NCBI GenBank assembly: GCA_964034945.1
Contig: OZ035962.1
Coordinates: forward strand, 78,575,942-78,639,941
Source: Chrysopilus asiliformis
Lineage: Eukaryota > Arthropoda > Insecta > Diptera > Rhagionidae
Reading direction: 5' to 3'
DNA length: 64,000 nucleotides
Shown: piece by piece, positions 12,620 to 25,600 of the stretch
Layout of the letters: each line of letters begins with the position of its first letter
Position numbering within the stretch: the stretch's first letter is position 1
Made by a program: the position numbers and the translations under genes
The notes under the pieces: generated by a model
Databases searched by the model: none
The model's input: only the letters and a program-made list of their open reading frames with translations
What the model was told of the DNA's origin: nothing

Positions 12620-15440
12620 ATTTTTTTTATTTGAAAAATGTTACGTGGGATTTCTATACTTTCTGAAAGTCTTTAAAATATGAAACGCATGGAAATTTTA
12701 TATAATAAAAATTAATAATTTGTAAAACGTCTAACACAAAAAAAAACTTTGGAATAGCATCGAATAGCAAAATCATCAAAATTGAATCTAGGGTATTTTG
12801 GGCATTATCATGTCAAACCATATTAATTAAATGAATTTAAAAATTATGAATAATTATGAAATCTGCACAAACTGTCAAAGTTTTTCTCAACCTTTTAATT
12901 GCAAAATTTCCTTCTTCAACCGATACACGAATTTATGAGTATAAAAGGCTAAAATCCCAAAAATACCTTAGGATTTACACATTATTAGTGGAAGATGAAA
13001 AAAAAGGTTTGATTTTTTCCACTGTTGTCTTAAAGTTGACAAACAATTTTGACTGTCTTGACATCATTTGTCAACAAGGGTGTCAACGCTGTCATGTAAA
13101 TGTCTGCTTTCTTCGCATTATTCTCTTTCAGCATCACTCGCATCATATTCAGGTTTGTGTCTTACTTCGAAGTGTGTTTTTTTTGTCTTCATTTTGTAAC
13201 TTTACCATCATCTTAACTGTGATGCTGTGTTTTTTTCCTATGGCTGGTGTAATTTCCCCGCCCCCTTCTCTATTCATTGAGGTAAACGCTTTTTAACTTC
13301 CGAAGCACATGCCAGATATACGAGTATGCATCAGCAAATATGATACATGGAGCATCGGTAAACGTTGAAGAAATTAACACAAAAAATGAATCTTCGAAAC
13401 TCGACCAATTGCTTATGACCCGACAATTCCAGAGGTACTTAACAAAGTCAGTCATTAATGCCAGCAACATGTTGAACGAAACTAAACTCAACCAAAGTAA
13501 AAAAAACTCCAACCAACGACAATAACGTTGAACCTGTTAAAGGTGCAAAGATGCCAGGCCAGCCATGTAAAGACAGACTGTGACTTTTATTCGGAAACTT
13601 TAACAGTTTTTTGCCCCCGTCTCCTCGAGGTTATTTTTTTGCTGGTGTTGTTGTTTATGTTGCCTCAAACGTCTGAAGATGCTGCGGGATGATGAGTAAA
13701 AAATCAATGGTGTTTTTTTTATCGGGTTTTTAAGGCAATATCGTTCGAAAACTAAGTGGAAAATTAAAATTACACACGATAACAGATTCGGGATATCTGA
13801 AAAGACATACGCCGTACGGTGCCGCGATTTATGCTGTTGACGGACTGACTTGGACACCATAGCTCCGTAATTGTAACAAAAAATATGATTAGCCTATTCT
13901 TGAAAGATATGCGTACGATGATGTAGAAAACATGAATTTTATGCTTTTTAGGAGCTATCCGCACATTTTCAGAGTTTTTTTTTAACAAGTTCTGATACAA
14001 TTAAGTCAAATATAGACGAAAAGATTCAAAGAGGGTTAGAAAAATCCCATTGGCTTTCCATAGGTGTAATAAAAGCCGAGCCAATTTGATCTTATTTTTG
14101 AAAATTGTAGCTTAATTTAAGATCTGAGAAACCTTTTAAGATCATTCGCAGGTGATTTTTTATTTCTTTTTCGGAAATTATCCAAAGTAAGTCTCGTCGG
14201 TGTCTTGTCGGAGGCTGTGCGAGTCTGACGAAGGAATAAAGTTTTATTAAGTGATAATTTTGTCGGAAATTACTCAAATTCCATCATCCTTCAACCAAAG
14301 CCTTTCTTTGGATTGCCTTAAGAACAACACACTAGCATCTTTGTGTGCATAGTGTGAGAAATATACGTGCGGATGCATTAGGCTAGTTCAATTTGGATGG
14401 AAGTTGTTAATATCTTCAATCGCAAAACTCTTAGCACTCATGCATTAAGAAATGGATTAGTGAGGCATTGAATTCGGATGTGGTTGAACTGTTGAATTTA
14501 TAGGATCTTTAAGAATGAAATCTTTCGTCCGGTAACAAACAGTAAGGCGGCGGCGGCGCTGTCGTCTCAAATGGATTTTCTCTTTGTTTGTCTAGGATAG
14601 TTAGTAAAATGCCTTCTAAACGGAAACATTTAATGCATATGAATATTGGTCTATGATTGCATTCACAATAGGTAATATTTTTTTTCCAGTTACATGACTT
14701 TGAAAAAATAATAATAAATAAATAAACAAGTAAAACTTCACATATCATTCCTTTTAGATTGGCCAAAGTTTCAAGATATGAAATTATTGTTAATGCGATC
14801 GCACTTGAACTTTTTCTCTGTTTCAAGTTTTCATGAAGTTGACGTTGCGCAAAAATATGCAATTCATGTCTTTGTTTCACAAAATTAATGTGTAAATAAT
14901 GTGGGAGCAATGACAAATGGAAGCTTTTAAGTGGAAGCCATCACGAAAAAAAAAAATATAAAGACAATTGCACTTTAATAATTTTGAATTGCTGGGTGTT
15001 ATTGTAACAATCTAGTGGGGCTAACATGATGTCTTTTGGCTAACTTGGAAATCAAACTCTTTACTTAGTTAGTCAGATGATCTTGAGTAAGTTCAGCCAA
15101 GTGTGCAAATTTTATACATTCATCATTTTGTTGGAGTTTTAAAGCTGAATTTCAAACATATGCAGTTAAATTAATTATATTTTTGGTCTGAGAAGAGTCA
15201 GTGAATTTGAATTGCTTCAAAAATTTTAAATTTTCCTTCTCGACTGAAATTATTTTTAATACGTATGGAGATCTTCTTCCATATTATGCGTTTAACGAGC
15301 TGCAGTTAATGCAAGGTTTTTGTTTTAAGCTTTTTTTACAAAATTCTAAACCTGCGCTGAGGTCGACAATAAAGGGACAAGGATTTCTTTTCGTTAAGCG
15401 AAATAAATATTATGCGATTTTTCTAGTTTTTGACTTACTT
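12620..15440. other. Gene-free stretch
   Basis: The longest frames are 146 codons at 12856-13296 (+) and 135 codons at 14509-14916 (-). Both have composition following local base bias, no recognisable domain and no supporting splice structure. I see no mobile element with clear ends. Confidence 0.5.
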
Positions 15441-15444
15441 CTCT

Positions 15445-15527
15445 GGATAACCAGCTCGATGATTGTCAAAGACGCAATGATTATCGATCAGAGATCGAAC
15501 CCACCACACCTACTGAGCTGGTTATCC
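15445..15527 (-). repeat. Inverted repeat with tRNA-like promoter boxes
   Basis: GGATAACCAGCTC at 15445-15457 and GAGCTGGTTATCC at 15515-15527 form a perfect 13-bp stem. On the minus strand AGCTCAGTAGG resembles a tRNA A box and GGTTCGATCTC resembles a B box. The boxes are only about 10 nt apart, much closer than in a tRNA gene. This could be a collapsed tRNA-derived SINE or a coincidence; it is not called as a tRNA. Confidence 0.35.
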
Positions 15528-15529
15528 TT

Positions 15530-15856
15530 GTTACCAAAAAGCCAAATCCCAGCTTTGAATTTCTACACTCAGAAACATGGAGGCTAACTCGACAACCTAC
15601 ATACGGCGTAATTGGCCTCGGGCAGGCGCGCGTTCGCCTGCATGTGGGCAAGTAAAACTGAGTTGACCTGTGGTCGGAGAAATTCTGAAATTAAGCCACC
15701 AGCAGGTGAAGTAGGGCATTGGGAGCTGCACGAGTTGACCTTAGATAGGTTAATTCTGACCGCTAGCTGGCTTACAGACACCTCTGTAAGGTCAGAGTTA
15801 ACCTGACAAAAAGTTGACCTGTATACTCTTAAAAGGAGAGTTGGCTTTTTGGTAAC
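15530..15856. mobile_element. MITE with 16-bp perfect terminal inverted repeats
   Basis: GTTACCAAAAAGCCAA at 15530-15545 is exactly reverse-complemented at 15841-15856. The 327-bp body is more GC-rich than the flanks and encodes nothing recognisable. The overlapping open frames at 15584-15781 (-) and 15612-15806 (+) lie inside it and are not genes. No clear target duplication was seen. Confidence 0.65.
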
Positions 15857-16485
15857 TTTTGGTTTCTAATGGTAAGTTTCATGAAACTTCTAGCGACCAC
15901 TAAATCGTGTTAGCTGATTTCAAGAAGAAAAAAAATAGCCTGCTAACTGGATTCCATGTCCGCTAAATGTTTCGTGAGGCCTGCCATAACGCCTAGTTGA
16001 CATTTGGCTGACTGTCAGCTGCTTTTTGATTAGCGACTAGCACAAGCGTAATTCTTGGCAGTTGACATTACCAGCACAAAATTAAAGCTAGCAAAGAATT
16101 AAACAGCAAGTTCTATAGCCTGAAATTTGACAATTCCAGAGATACTCATCTTGCTTATATATGTCTAAAAATTCTTAAGTTTGGCTGTCACTAAATTTAT
16201 TCGCCGTCGTCATTTCAGATGTCACACCAACATGAAAACTGGCAAAAAGTTGGAAGTTTCCCAACTATTTAGTTTGATGGTAACGCCAAAATCGGCTGGA
16301 ATTCTACTAGGTATACCCTAATATTAACCAGCAGTTGGTGACCATAGCCTAATGTCAATTAGTTTTAAGACTTATAATTTAGTGAGAGTAAAATTACATC
16401 TTAAACATGATTTCCTGAATTATTAACTCCATAGCACGCTATCGAAAATTCACGTGTTCAAAAAAACACTGTTTTCGAGTTTTTT

Positions 16486-16702
16486 TTTAAACCCTTATAT
16501 TATGTTCGGGTCATTTCATGACCCAAAGAAATTTCAACCAAAATTTTCGTTATTAAAAATTCTATGAGTTCAAATTTATTTTGAACAGTGGAGCACACAG
16601 TGAAACACTTATTGCAAAGATGATGTATAAATTGTAATTTACGATTATTTCGTATGCATTAAAAGGGGAAATACACGTGCGTCATAATAGAAGAGTTAAA
16701 TA
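16486..16702. mobile_element. Possible piggyBac-like MITE, degenerate
   Basis: The left side reads TTAA then ACCCTTATATTATG. The right side, reverse-complemented, reads TTAA then CTCTTCTATTATG. The imperfect ends and flanking TTAA suggest an old piggyBac-type insertion. An internal GGGTCATTTCATGACCC palindrome lies at about 16509-16525. Confidence 0.35.
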
Positions 16703-16753
16703 AGATTAATAAAGATTATGTTTTTAACAACAAATTAATTTGAAAAACATATA

Positions 16754-17016
16754 CAGTAATCTCTTCAACTGCACGGTAGAAACGTTCCACAAAAAGAGCG
16801 CGCAAACCGAAACCGCGCAGTGTGAACCCTACTTTGTATGAAATTTTGGGGTTAGGAACATGTTTTTTTAAACGAAAATTATAAAAAAAACCGCACAGCT
16901 GCGAAATTTTTATCGCGCAGGTCGAATTTTTTGTATTAAAAACTTAACCGCGCAGTTGCGAAACCGCGCAGTTAGAAACCGCGCAGTTAAAAACCGCGCA
17001 GTTGGAGGGATTACTG
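16754..17016. mobile_element. pogo-like MITE copy 1 (263 bp, TA target)
   Basis: The ends are CAGTAATCTCTTCAACTGC and, reverse-complemented, CAGTAATCCCTCCAACTGC. TA flanks both sides (16752-16753 and 17017-17018). CAGT ends plus a TA duplication fit the pogo/Tigger branch of Tc1-mariner. The interior is a series of GCGCAGTT/GCGCGGTT-type motifs, dense toward the right end (16960-17003). It is homologous to 33884-34114 in opposite orientation. Confidence 0.85.
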
Positions 17017-17354
17017 TAATAATTTTGTTATGTTATTTTTTATTTTTGCAGACCTTAAAAGCCGAGAAATTCCAAAAGGATTAATTTGTTTTTAACAACA
17101 ATTAATTTGAGAAAGGTTGAAAACATTTTAAGACTCCTTTTTAGTGGATGAACCTTATTGAGTATTTCCTTTTTTTAATTTAATCTATATCTACTTACAT
17201 ATTGACATATCCCAAAATTGGAAATCGTTTTTAGAAAATCCAGCCATCTTTTTTTAAAATGATGGTCAGTTCTCTCAAAATCGTAGAGAAGATAAGATAT
17301 CTTCTTCCATATTACGTCTAACGAGCTGAATTTTAAATAAAAAACACATAAGTA

Positions 17355-17525
17355 CAGTGAAACTGTCAATCAACGTGTACCAACGGTTCAAAGATTTTTG
17401 CCTGGTTATGGCCAATGTCTGCTTATCAGAACATTTGGTAAAGAGTAAACCGAGAATTTGGGAAGCGTGTCCGTTTAAGGAAACTATCCGCTTGTCGGGG
17501 TGTCCGTTAATAGGAAGTTTTATAG
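17355..17525. mobile_element. Possible second pogo-type MITE, degenerate
   Basis: The left end reads CAGTGAAACTGTC and the right end, reverse-complemented, reads CTATAAAACTTCC followed by 'tattaacggacacc'. TA lies on both sides. The 'tgtccgtt' motifs near 17468 and 17502 resemble pogo-type terminal sequence. The ends are poorly preserved. Confidence 0.4.
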
Positions 17526-17534
17526 TATATACAA

Positions 17535-17751
17535 CCCAAACCAGGAATAGTTCGCCTATCAAGAATTTTTTTTAGAACTTCAAATCAATGGCATTTTTTT
17601 CGTATTTGATTTTGTCGACAATTCTAATAAAAAATGCAGAAGTAACTGTATTAAAAATAAATGTATTTCATGATTAAAATAAAAAAAGCAAATCAGTCTT
17701 CAACAATAAGTTCTAAAAAATTCTTGATAGGCGAACTATTCCTGGTTTGGG
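17535..17751. mobile_element. Foldback MITE with ~45-bp inverted arms
   Basis: The arm at 17535-17580, beginning CCCAAACCAGGAATAGTTCG, is reverse-complemented at 17708-17751. The arms differ by only a 2-nt change in a T run. The ~127-bp centre is AT-rich. High arm identity suggests recent mobility or conversion between arms. No target duplication is assigned. Confidence 0.7.
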
Positions 17752-17759
17752 TAGTAAAA

Positions 17760-20053
17760 TATCTGACGCAAATCGTTATGTAGATAGTTGCATATGTTTG
17801 CGTTCTTCAAATTAATTGACTTCATTGGTCAAGTCGAAATTTCGGTCTTTGCTGTTGATGGGGTGCAATAAAAACCTTACAAATGCCACAATTCCAGGAT
17901 TTTTTGCGATTTATGTAAAAAAACAAGTGAAATAGTTTAAAAGATAACAGCTGTCTTGAAACTTTATTTAAAATAGACAGTCTTGTCGTTGAATTTTGAG
18001 CCCAAAAAAGACATATTGCAAATAAGTAAAAAAAAATCAGAAATTTTGCGAAATTTTCAGAAAAATTTTTGAAAATATTTTTATTTATTCCTAATAACAT
18101 ATATAGATGCTTTTTTCAATTCTATTGGTATTAAATAATTTTACATTTTGTTAAGAATTTAATATTTACATTTCAGGAACCGATCACGTTTTGACGTTTT
18201 GAAGAAGTTTCTATTAAAATTTATCTTTGTAGCAAAACGCAAAAAAAATCTGATTCTATGCACTTTTGCTAAAAGTGAACTTATTCTGAGATATAGATGT
18301 TATAGGAGAAAAAGTTTCGAACACTACACATTTTGATTAGAATACAGTATTGCGAATTAGGCTAATATTAAAAAAGTTGATATTTTTTTTAATATGATTT
18401 ACACCAATTTCGAAAAACTGATTTATTCAATTCATGTTTATTTGGTAAAATTTATTTCGGTGAACTCTGAAGTTTTTTTTTTAAGAAGAACTCGTTTTGC
18501 GAATAAGTAAAAAATCATTTTTCTTGGAATTGGTCACCAATTATAATTGCACGAATTATTCAACCAGATTAAATGCGCATCAAAATAAATCGGGTTCATC
18601 GCTTATCAAGTCTTTCGTTCCAGTTGTAGTGAACGGCTGTGTTAAAGGTTATATTAAGGTGATTCCATTTTTCGCACTTAATTACGACGATTTTTTTCCA
18701 ATTAGTCGAACAAACACGGGACAAATTAAAATTTACTGTACTTACCTTAATTTAATTGAACTAGATATTCCGTAATTTTAATTTTCAGGGAAGATATTTC
18801 CAACGAGAAGTATTTCTTTGATTTGAAATCAAAAAACCATTTCAGAATTCACTTGATTTTTCATAAAAACTGCATAAGATATCCTTAACGTACACACTTA
18901 GATTGCATTATCTTTGGCTTGAAATTTCAAAAGAAATTAAATGCTTCGTTTATCGAATAAAAAATCACTCAATCACTAACTGTGTTTTTCTTTTTAATAA
19001 AATTGAAGAATTTATAAAAAAATATTTTATAATCCATTACTAGTTGAATATACTCCTGTTGTATGTTTTATTATCCAATTTAAACAAAAAAAAAACTGAT
19101 TTATAATCCATGTGAGAACTTCACTACAAATTGTCATAAAACAATCATAAAAAAATCCAATAAATTTTTATTCGTTAAATTCTGTTGATATTTTAATAAA
19201 TATTTTTTTTTGTTTTGTAAAAAGAGTCGAGAAATTCTTGAGGCGCGCAAATCATGTGTTCTATCGAGAACAGGTGTACATAAACTAATTTCGTTATGCT
19301 GTTAGTTGAACGATATCCCAAGCAGAGCACAAATCACATCCATATAGTAGATCACACCTCTCTCAAATTATACTACAACTCTACACTAACAACAGCAACA
19401 ATCGTAAGAAACATTTATAAAACTATAATTTTTTTTCTTTTCTTTTTGTTTTGATTCTGTATATTTGCTTTCTTATATGAGAGGTAAGCTGCTCGGTTCT
19501 CGGTAAAATCATCGGCTCAGGTGAATACAGGTGAATAAATAATAACAACAAATCGACGATCACTACTACTAAAAATACTGATTTAAAAAAAAATAACTGA
19601 TAAAACAAGAAACAACAGAACAATTTTTAAAGAAAAAAAAATTAAGCGGAGCAAAGCGATTTTGCAAAATAATAACGAAGAATGTCTATAGAATCGTATG
19701 AAACAAACTGGCACTAAATCTTTGTAGACGGATACGATCTTGTACTCACAATAAGCGCGTACCACTAACAACTGATCTTCTGTTTGCAGTGTAAGCACCT
19801 CGGTTAGTCCGATTTCAGCCTAGGCCAAAACCAGTCAGAAGAAACAGAAAAGCCCCAGGTTGAACTCATCGACGTCACAAGACAGTTGGTTAGTTACTTA
19901 GGTATACAGGAATCGTAGTAAAAAGAGAGTGTGAGAGAAAATCTTCCAAAGCGGCTGGTTAAATTAACTGCTTGGAAGGTGAATATCTATGGCTAAAACA
20001 GAAAACCCGTCTTTCCAAACAGCACACTATTTTTGATCGAGCACAATACGACG
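17760..20053. other. Mostly AT-rich non-coding; less AT-rich from ~19.65 kb
   Basis: No gene is recognised. From about 19650 onward the composition becomes more balanced, and the stretch up to 20053 could include a promoter and 5' leader for the candidate exon that follows. That is inference only. Confidence 0.4.
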
Positions 20054-20107
20054 ATGATCGTCAAAGCAACAACAAATGACAATTTGCTGCTTTTGGACTT
20101 GGCTCAG
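20054..20107 (+). other. Candidate first coding exon, unrecognised gene
   Basis: An ATG at 20054 opens 18 codons (MIVKATTNDNLLLLDLAQ) that run into a perfect-looking splice donor, CAG followed by GTGAGT. Without splicing the frame stops at a TAA near 20204 after 50 codons. The region is less AT-rich than its surroundings. I do not recognise the peptide and cannot identify a downstream exon, so a chance match remains possible. Confidence 0.25.
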
Positions 20108-20204
20108 GTGAGTTCGGGATTCAAGATACGAGACTTGATCTCGAAAAACAGCGACGACGACGGTGGTTGGCTTAAGCAAAGCGGAACAAGACGATCAAGT
20201 ATAT

Positions 20205-21715
20205 AAATCTCACCTTTATCAAATACCGTAAATGGAAGGGATATTGTATACAACTGGAACAACCAATCCAGTTCAATTTACCAACGTCGAAGGAGGAGCC
20301 TCAACATACGCGATTTTGTGGTCTTCTTTTATTTTTAACCAAGTTGCAACTGGCCGTATTGGGTGTGTCTATTTTGATATTCTCAGCCGAAGAACCGCTG
20401 TTTTACCTATCCGTACTCGATTTTTATTGAAATCGATGAGTTAAACATAGTAGAGTACGACGCAACTTCGTTTCATTGAGGATAATTCACAATACGACCA
20501 TTTGGTTATTGTCATATTTTCTCTAAATACGATTAATTATGACAGTAATAAATAATGTGCAGGCCAAGCCAACACCAAATTTGAATTCAGGTAAATGTGA
20601 ATGCGCTTTAATGATTATAAAAAGACACAGAGTGCCATAAAAAATGCTGGAAAATCATAAAAGTACGGGAATAATAAAAAGTAGCGACAATACCAGCGTA
20701 AGTGCTCTACCGTTTTTATGGCATGCAATTAAATAGCGCACCGTCCAGGTCCTTTTTTTATCCACACACTTTAGTGTAAGATCGCTTACAATTTGTGTTA
20801 TATGACTTTAAAAAAAAAAGACTTTCGGTTTAGTCATATTTTTTGCTTTTCTCCGGAGACCTTGCGGATGAAAGAGGATTTTCGGGATCACTTTCGGATA
20901 TGTTCGGGCTGTGACAAATTTGAATGCATTTTTTATGGAACGGCATTTGCGATTTATATTTTTATTTTGCAAACATTTTTCTGCAAAATTACAAGGTTTT
21001 TTTTTTGAACACTGTGATAAGATTTCAACATTTTTTTTTTTAAATTTCAGTTTCAAGATTTTGCACACCTTTTTAAGGATAAGAAATGACGATGCTGCAT
21101 TTTATTCACTCACATTTTTTTGTTGATCATAAAACTTTGAAGGTTCGTCGTCTACGGCGTCTGATGAAAAAAGTCTTTTGTTCAATTTTATGGCAAAGTC
21201 CTCATTTAACGCGTTGTAATAATTTTTACGTGTGTTCGAGACAATTAAAATTCGCTTTTTTGGTTTTTTTTTGGAATTTACAGTATTGTGCGATGAGTTA
21301 ATAATTTTAAATCAATTTTTTTTTTCATTTTTGCTCTCGTTGTTTGTCGGGGTAACCCTGTTTAAAAAACCCAGTTTGACAGAAAGGAAATTTTGGCTAC
21401 TTGTTTTCTTTAAAGAAAATTCTGTTCACGTCTTGACGGTGATTTTTCGTGGATAGGGGAATTTGTTGAAACATCATTTAATGGGTTATTGTTAGTAATT
21501 TTTATAGCGGCAGTGATGATTAAAGTAATTTGGTTATACCAAATTTAGTTAATGGCCACATTCCCCCATTGCATTTCATTTTTATCGTTTATTATTTTCC
21601 CAATTGTTGTTTCGTTCATTAGGAATATGGAATTGTCACATGATTCGAATTTTTTCGGGGTTGATTTTCAAATTTTTTTCTTGCAAATTAAAGTGTTTTT
21701 AGTATTTTTGTTTGT
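20205..21715. other. Gene-free stretch
   Basis: No supported gene. The 70-codon frame at 20232-20444 has relatively balanced composition but no known motif, and the frames between 20793 and 21456 are AT-driven. Confidence 0.45.
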
Positions 21716-21719
21716 TTGC

Positions 21720-22060
21720 TTGTATGTTTGAATGGTACTTCCGGTACCATGCGGTAACGGCTCAATCGATTTTGATTAAATTTCGTTCACAAGTAGATTT
21801 ATTTACAGAATAAAATATAGGAGACTTTATATTACGATTTCATTCTTCTTTAGCGTCCCCCGGTAGTTATTTTTTATACCAGTCAACCGATTGATTTGTG
21901 GTTTTGCGAGTTGGATAAAGAATTCCTCGGACAAGATTCTGCTATTAAAAAACTTTACGTCATCATCTCGCATGTAATTCTTTTGATACTATCTCCTGAA
22001 CCTGCCGAGAATTTTGATACGATTTTGATTTGTGCACATGCCAAGTAATTGGAATGGCTG
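21720..22060 (+). mobile_element. Diverged transposon remnant
   Basis: 'ggtaacggctcaatcgatttt' followed by 'aaatttcg' near 21750-21790 resembles the 'cggctgaaccgattga' stretch in the Helitron at 7255-7585 and similar non-autonomous insect repeats. A GGTAC..GTACC palindrome lies just upstream. The boundaries are unclear. Confidence 0.35.
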
Positions 22061-22100
22061 GAAAACTACGAAGGAAGGAAAGCGGTAAAAGCCGCTTTTC

Positions 22101-22632
22101 TTAACCCTTTGACGACCATACATTTTCGGCCGAAGGGATTTTGATTTTTTTTTCATTTTCATGATCTGTGACCTGATAATAGTTATGCCACAAAAAATGG
22201 TGGCCCTCGACCCCCTCCTTGCCCCTCATTTTTTTATCTCGAAAATTAAAATTGAAAGACAACATTCTTATATATAATTCATGTACGTATTTATTTTTGA
22301 ATTTGAACCAACTGAATTTAATTAGTTGTGCATGTGGTAGATGTCGAAGCAATCGCAAGTACAGATATCGTCGGCTAAGAGTGAAATCGTTCTAATCATA
22401 CCAAAATTTCTGGAAGAGCAATAAAAAACCTTGTTAAATCATTTTAATTTTCATTTAGGATCATAGGGGCACAGGGGAACCGGCATAGAATTCCCGCCAC
22501 ATACCCTTATATTGCCCCATCTATCCTCTACAAAAAACCTTTTAATACCTTTGCTCTATCTCTTAACTGGGCGATTTTAAGTACTGAAAGCTCTTGGGCG
22601 AGCATACTTGCCTGTGGTCGTCAAAGGGTTAA
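22101..22632. mobile_element. piggyBac-like MITE (524 bp, TTAA target)
   Basis: The element spans 22105-22628, flanked by TTAA at 22101-22104 and 22629-22632. The left end is CCCTTTGACGACCA and the right end is its exact reverse complement. CCC-starting ends with a TTAA duplication are characteristic of piggyBac. No transposase is encoded; the open frame at 22101-22358 on the minus strand is not considered coding. Confidence 0.88.
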
Positions 22633-22639
22633 AGAAGTA

Positions 22640-25600
22640 GGAGAGACGTAGCAACGAAAAAAATGGCTCCGAATGTTTAAATATTAGGACTTATAATGCA
22701 AGTGTTACGTCTTAAATAAAAGACCTCTGAAAAATAACTCAGGAAAAAACAAAATAACGACTAAAAAGGAAAAAAAAATGTTTTTTAACACACGCTTTTA
22801 AATAATCAAAAATAAAAGCAAAATAAAAATTAACACGCAATAACTCTCAAATCCCTACATATTTTTTTTTAATTTTTAGTGCATTTTAAAAGCTTGTGAA
22901 AAAAATAAAAAAGCTGATCACTTGAATACAGAAAATCGCTAGTTTTAACAGAATTATTCCCTACAGCTATTTGAGAGGCGTTTTTACCAACGGATCATAG
23001 CAAATTATGTTCTACTTAAATTTGAGCATAATATTCTTAAAAAAATTGTGCTTATCTCACTTGAGTTCGGTAACTTAACTTCCTAAGATGCGTTGATGCA
23101 TACGTCGTAAAATCCTATAATTTCTATGCTGACTAGAAATTGAATTTTTGAGAATACTTTGTGCAAGTGGCTCTGAATTAAGCAAATTTAAATTCAAAAA
23201 TACGATCATATACGCATGTAGATGAATGTTTTAATAAATATATTTATTACATATAACAGGATTATATTAATTCACTTTAATTACCATCTTTTTAAAAGCG
23301 ATTAATTTTATAAAAAAATCATATTTTTAACAATTTGATTTCTACAAGATTTTTTTGCGACATTTACCATAATATGCTTTCATTAAAAATTGAATAATAA
23401 CTTAGAATGTAAAATATCCACATTTTTTGTATTTTCTGCATTTTTTATTACCTGTTTCGAACAGAAAAACTTCCAGTTGTAAAAATTTATACCCAGCCAT
23501 ACGTATTTATCCATTTTTTACAAGTTAATTTCAAATTAAAATTATTCTGTTATGTGTTTCGGGAAAAGAGCAAAACATTGCAGCATTTAGAGTAGGCGTG
23601 GGCATTTATTCAGTTCAATTAAGATCTTAAATTGGTTTCTTTAAAGTTTTTACGATATGCTCATAACAACACACACCTTTTTCCGACATTCGCTCAAGCA
23701 GAAAAAAAAGAACAAATTGACCGCGCATTTCATTTACGAACATATTTCCATCACGAAACAGTAAAAACAAAACTTTATGATTCAATCTCAATTTTCCCAA
23801 ATTATTTTTAAACTGAACACAATAAGGTCGTAATTTTTATGAACTTTGGTATAAATGATACGTCCCTCAGCAAGTTAGTAGGTATGCTGCCACCTATCAT
23901 ATATCCATAAAAATTAAAAAGAAATTTGCAAGGAATCGTCCCATTTAAATGGTTTTTTTATGAAAGGGAAATTTGTCCTCAAGGATGAGCCGAGAAAAAA
24001 ATAAAATTAGTTTTTTAGAGTAAATTTTATTACGCATGATCCTTGAACGTAAAAAATATCCTTGTTAACCTCGTACGCTCTTAAGGAGAAAGTTTTTTTT
24101 TATGTTTTTATAATGGTTTCGGCACAAAACATTATTCCATGAATTTTGTGTGACAAAATATCGAACTCATAGATATTTGACAGGAAAAAGTCGAAAAACA
24201 TAAAAATTATGTTAATCCTTTTTTCTTTGGAAAATTATATGAAATCATAAATCAAAAAATTCAAATTCAATTCTAACATACATAATAACTATGAAAAAAA
24301 CATGCAAAATGGCAAGCTGTGAAATTCACTCCTTCCGTCACGCATTTTAAAAATAGATGCCAAAAAGGATATTCAAGCCATGTGTTATGGATTTTGAAAA
24401 ATTCGAAAAAAAACCATCCACCTCTCTTGACCTTTAGTGCGAATTTAGTTCCTTTTTCATGTGTACTGTTGTGTCAGTAAAAGCAAACACAGTTCTGAAA
24501 TAAGTGTCATCCAGACTATAGAATGAATGCACAACAAAGAAAAGGATTATTTCTCAATTGTCGACTTTAAGGAAATTCGTTGCGGTCTAAACTAACAATG
24601 TGCTCTCCTTCCAACTGACCACGAAGACACTACCCTTATACCTTCATCCGCACATCGAGAAATTGGTCAACTAGTTGCGCTGGCCAGGTCATGATAATGA
24701 GAAGAAGGACCCATGACTGATTTAAATGCATGTTAAGGCATTAGCCAGTTGACTTTTGGGAGGGAATGGTCAATTTTAGGTAACAAGATGTTAATGGGTT
24801 TATGCATATAGATTCCTTAAATTCTCCCTTCGTTTTGATGATTTCGGTCCTAAAATTTCGGGTCATTGCATGCGGTTAACCAGTGGGCATTTTTGACATT
24901 AAAAATTTATGGTTTTATAGTCATTGACTGAATATACGTGTACAGTAAAAAGTAATTCAGAGCTGCTAAAAAGCCATAGCCAAAAAAAAAATCATTTTTT
25001 TAGCATTTCCCCACGGAATATATTTTTTTTTTTGCTTTTAGATTTTACATTTTTCCTTAAATCAAAAAAGGTATATGCCTTTTAGTAGTGTTTTGACAGC
25101 TGTGAGATATTTCTTTGAGATTGTAATCAATATCAGAATTTTGATGTCATTAATAATTCCACACTTTACCCTCGCTTATATCAGATTAATGTGTTTTGTT
25201 CTTCAAGTTCTTGTTGTTTTTTTCACTTTGCTTACTTTTTTGTTACTGGATGATATTATTCTGGGTAGACAGTACATAAATTTTTATATAGAATGTAACA
25301 AAAAAAAAATCTTTTTGGTTTTTCTCGATTTGGATTTAAAATGAATCCTTTCAACGCTTTTTCGAACGCGACAAAAATACCCGTTGGAGGAAATTGCTGC
25401 AATCGATTTATCATCTGTCACCGGATGCCTGTTTTATACTCGATATTAAGATTCTGTTTAGGCCTCGAATTAATAAAAGTTGATGTACAAATTTGTATTC
25501 TTAAAGGACTTGTGTGTATTGATTTTTTTTGTGGCTATAAGAATAATGAATTAAGAAAACGTGAAAAATAAAATAAAAATTCATGAGAACAACTCAAATG

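Noticed and set aside
12856..13296. 146-codon open frame
   Set aside because: The composition follows local base bias and includes no recognised domain. There is no splice or poly(A) support.
14509..14916. 135-codon minus-strand open frame
   Set aside because: No motif is recognised and there is no transcript-like structure around it.
15445..15527. tRNA gene
   Set aside because: The A-like and B-like boxes are too close together and no cloverleaf can form. It is kept only as a tRNA-like repeat.
15201..15587. 128-codon open frame
   Set aside because: It crosses the tRNA-like inverted repeat and the start of a MITE, so it cannot be a conserved gene.
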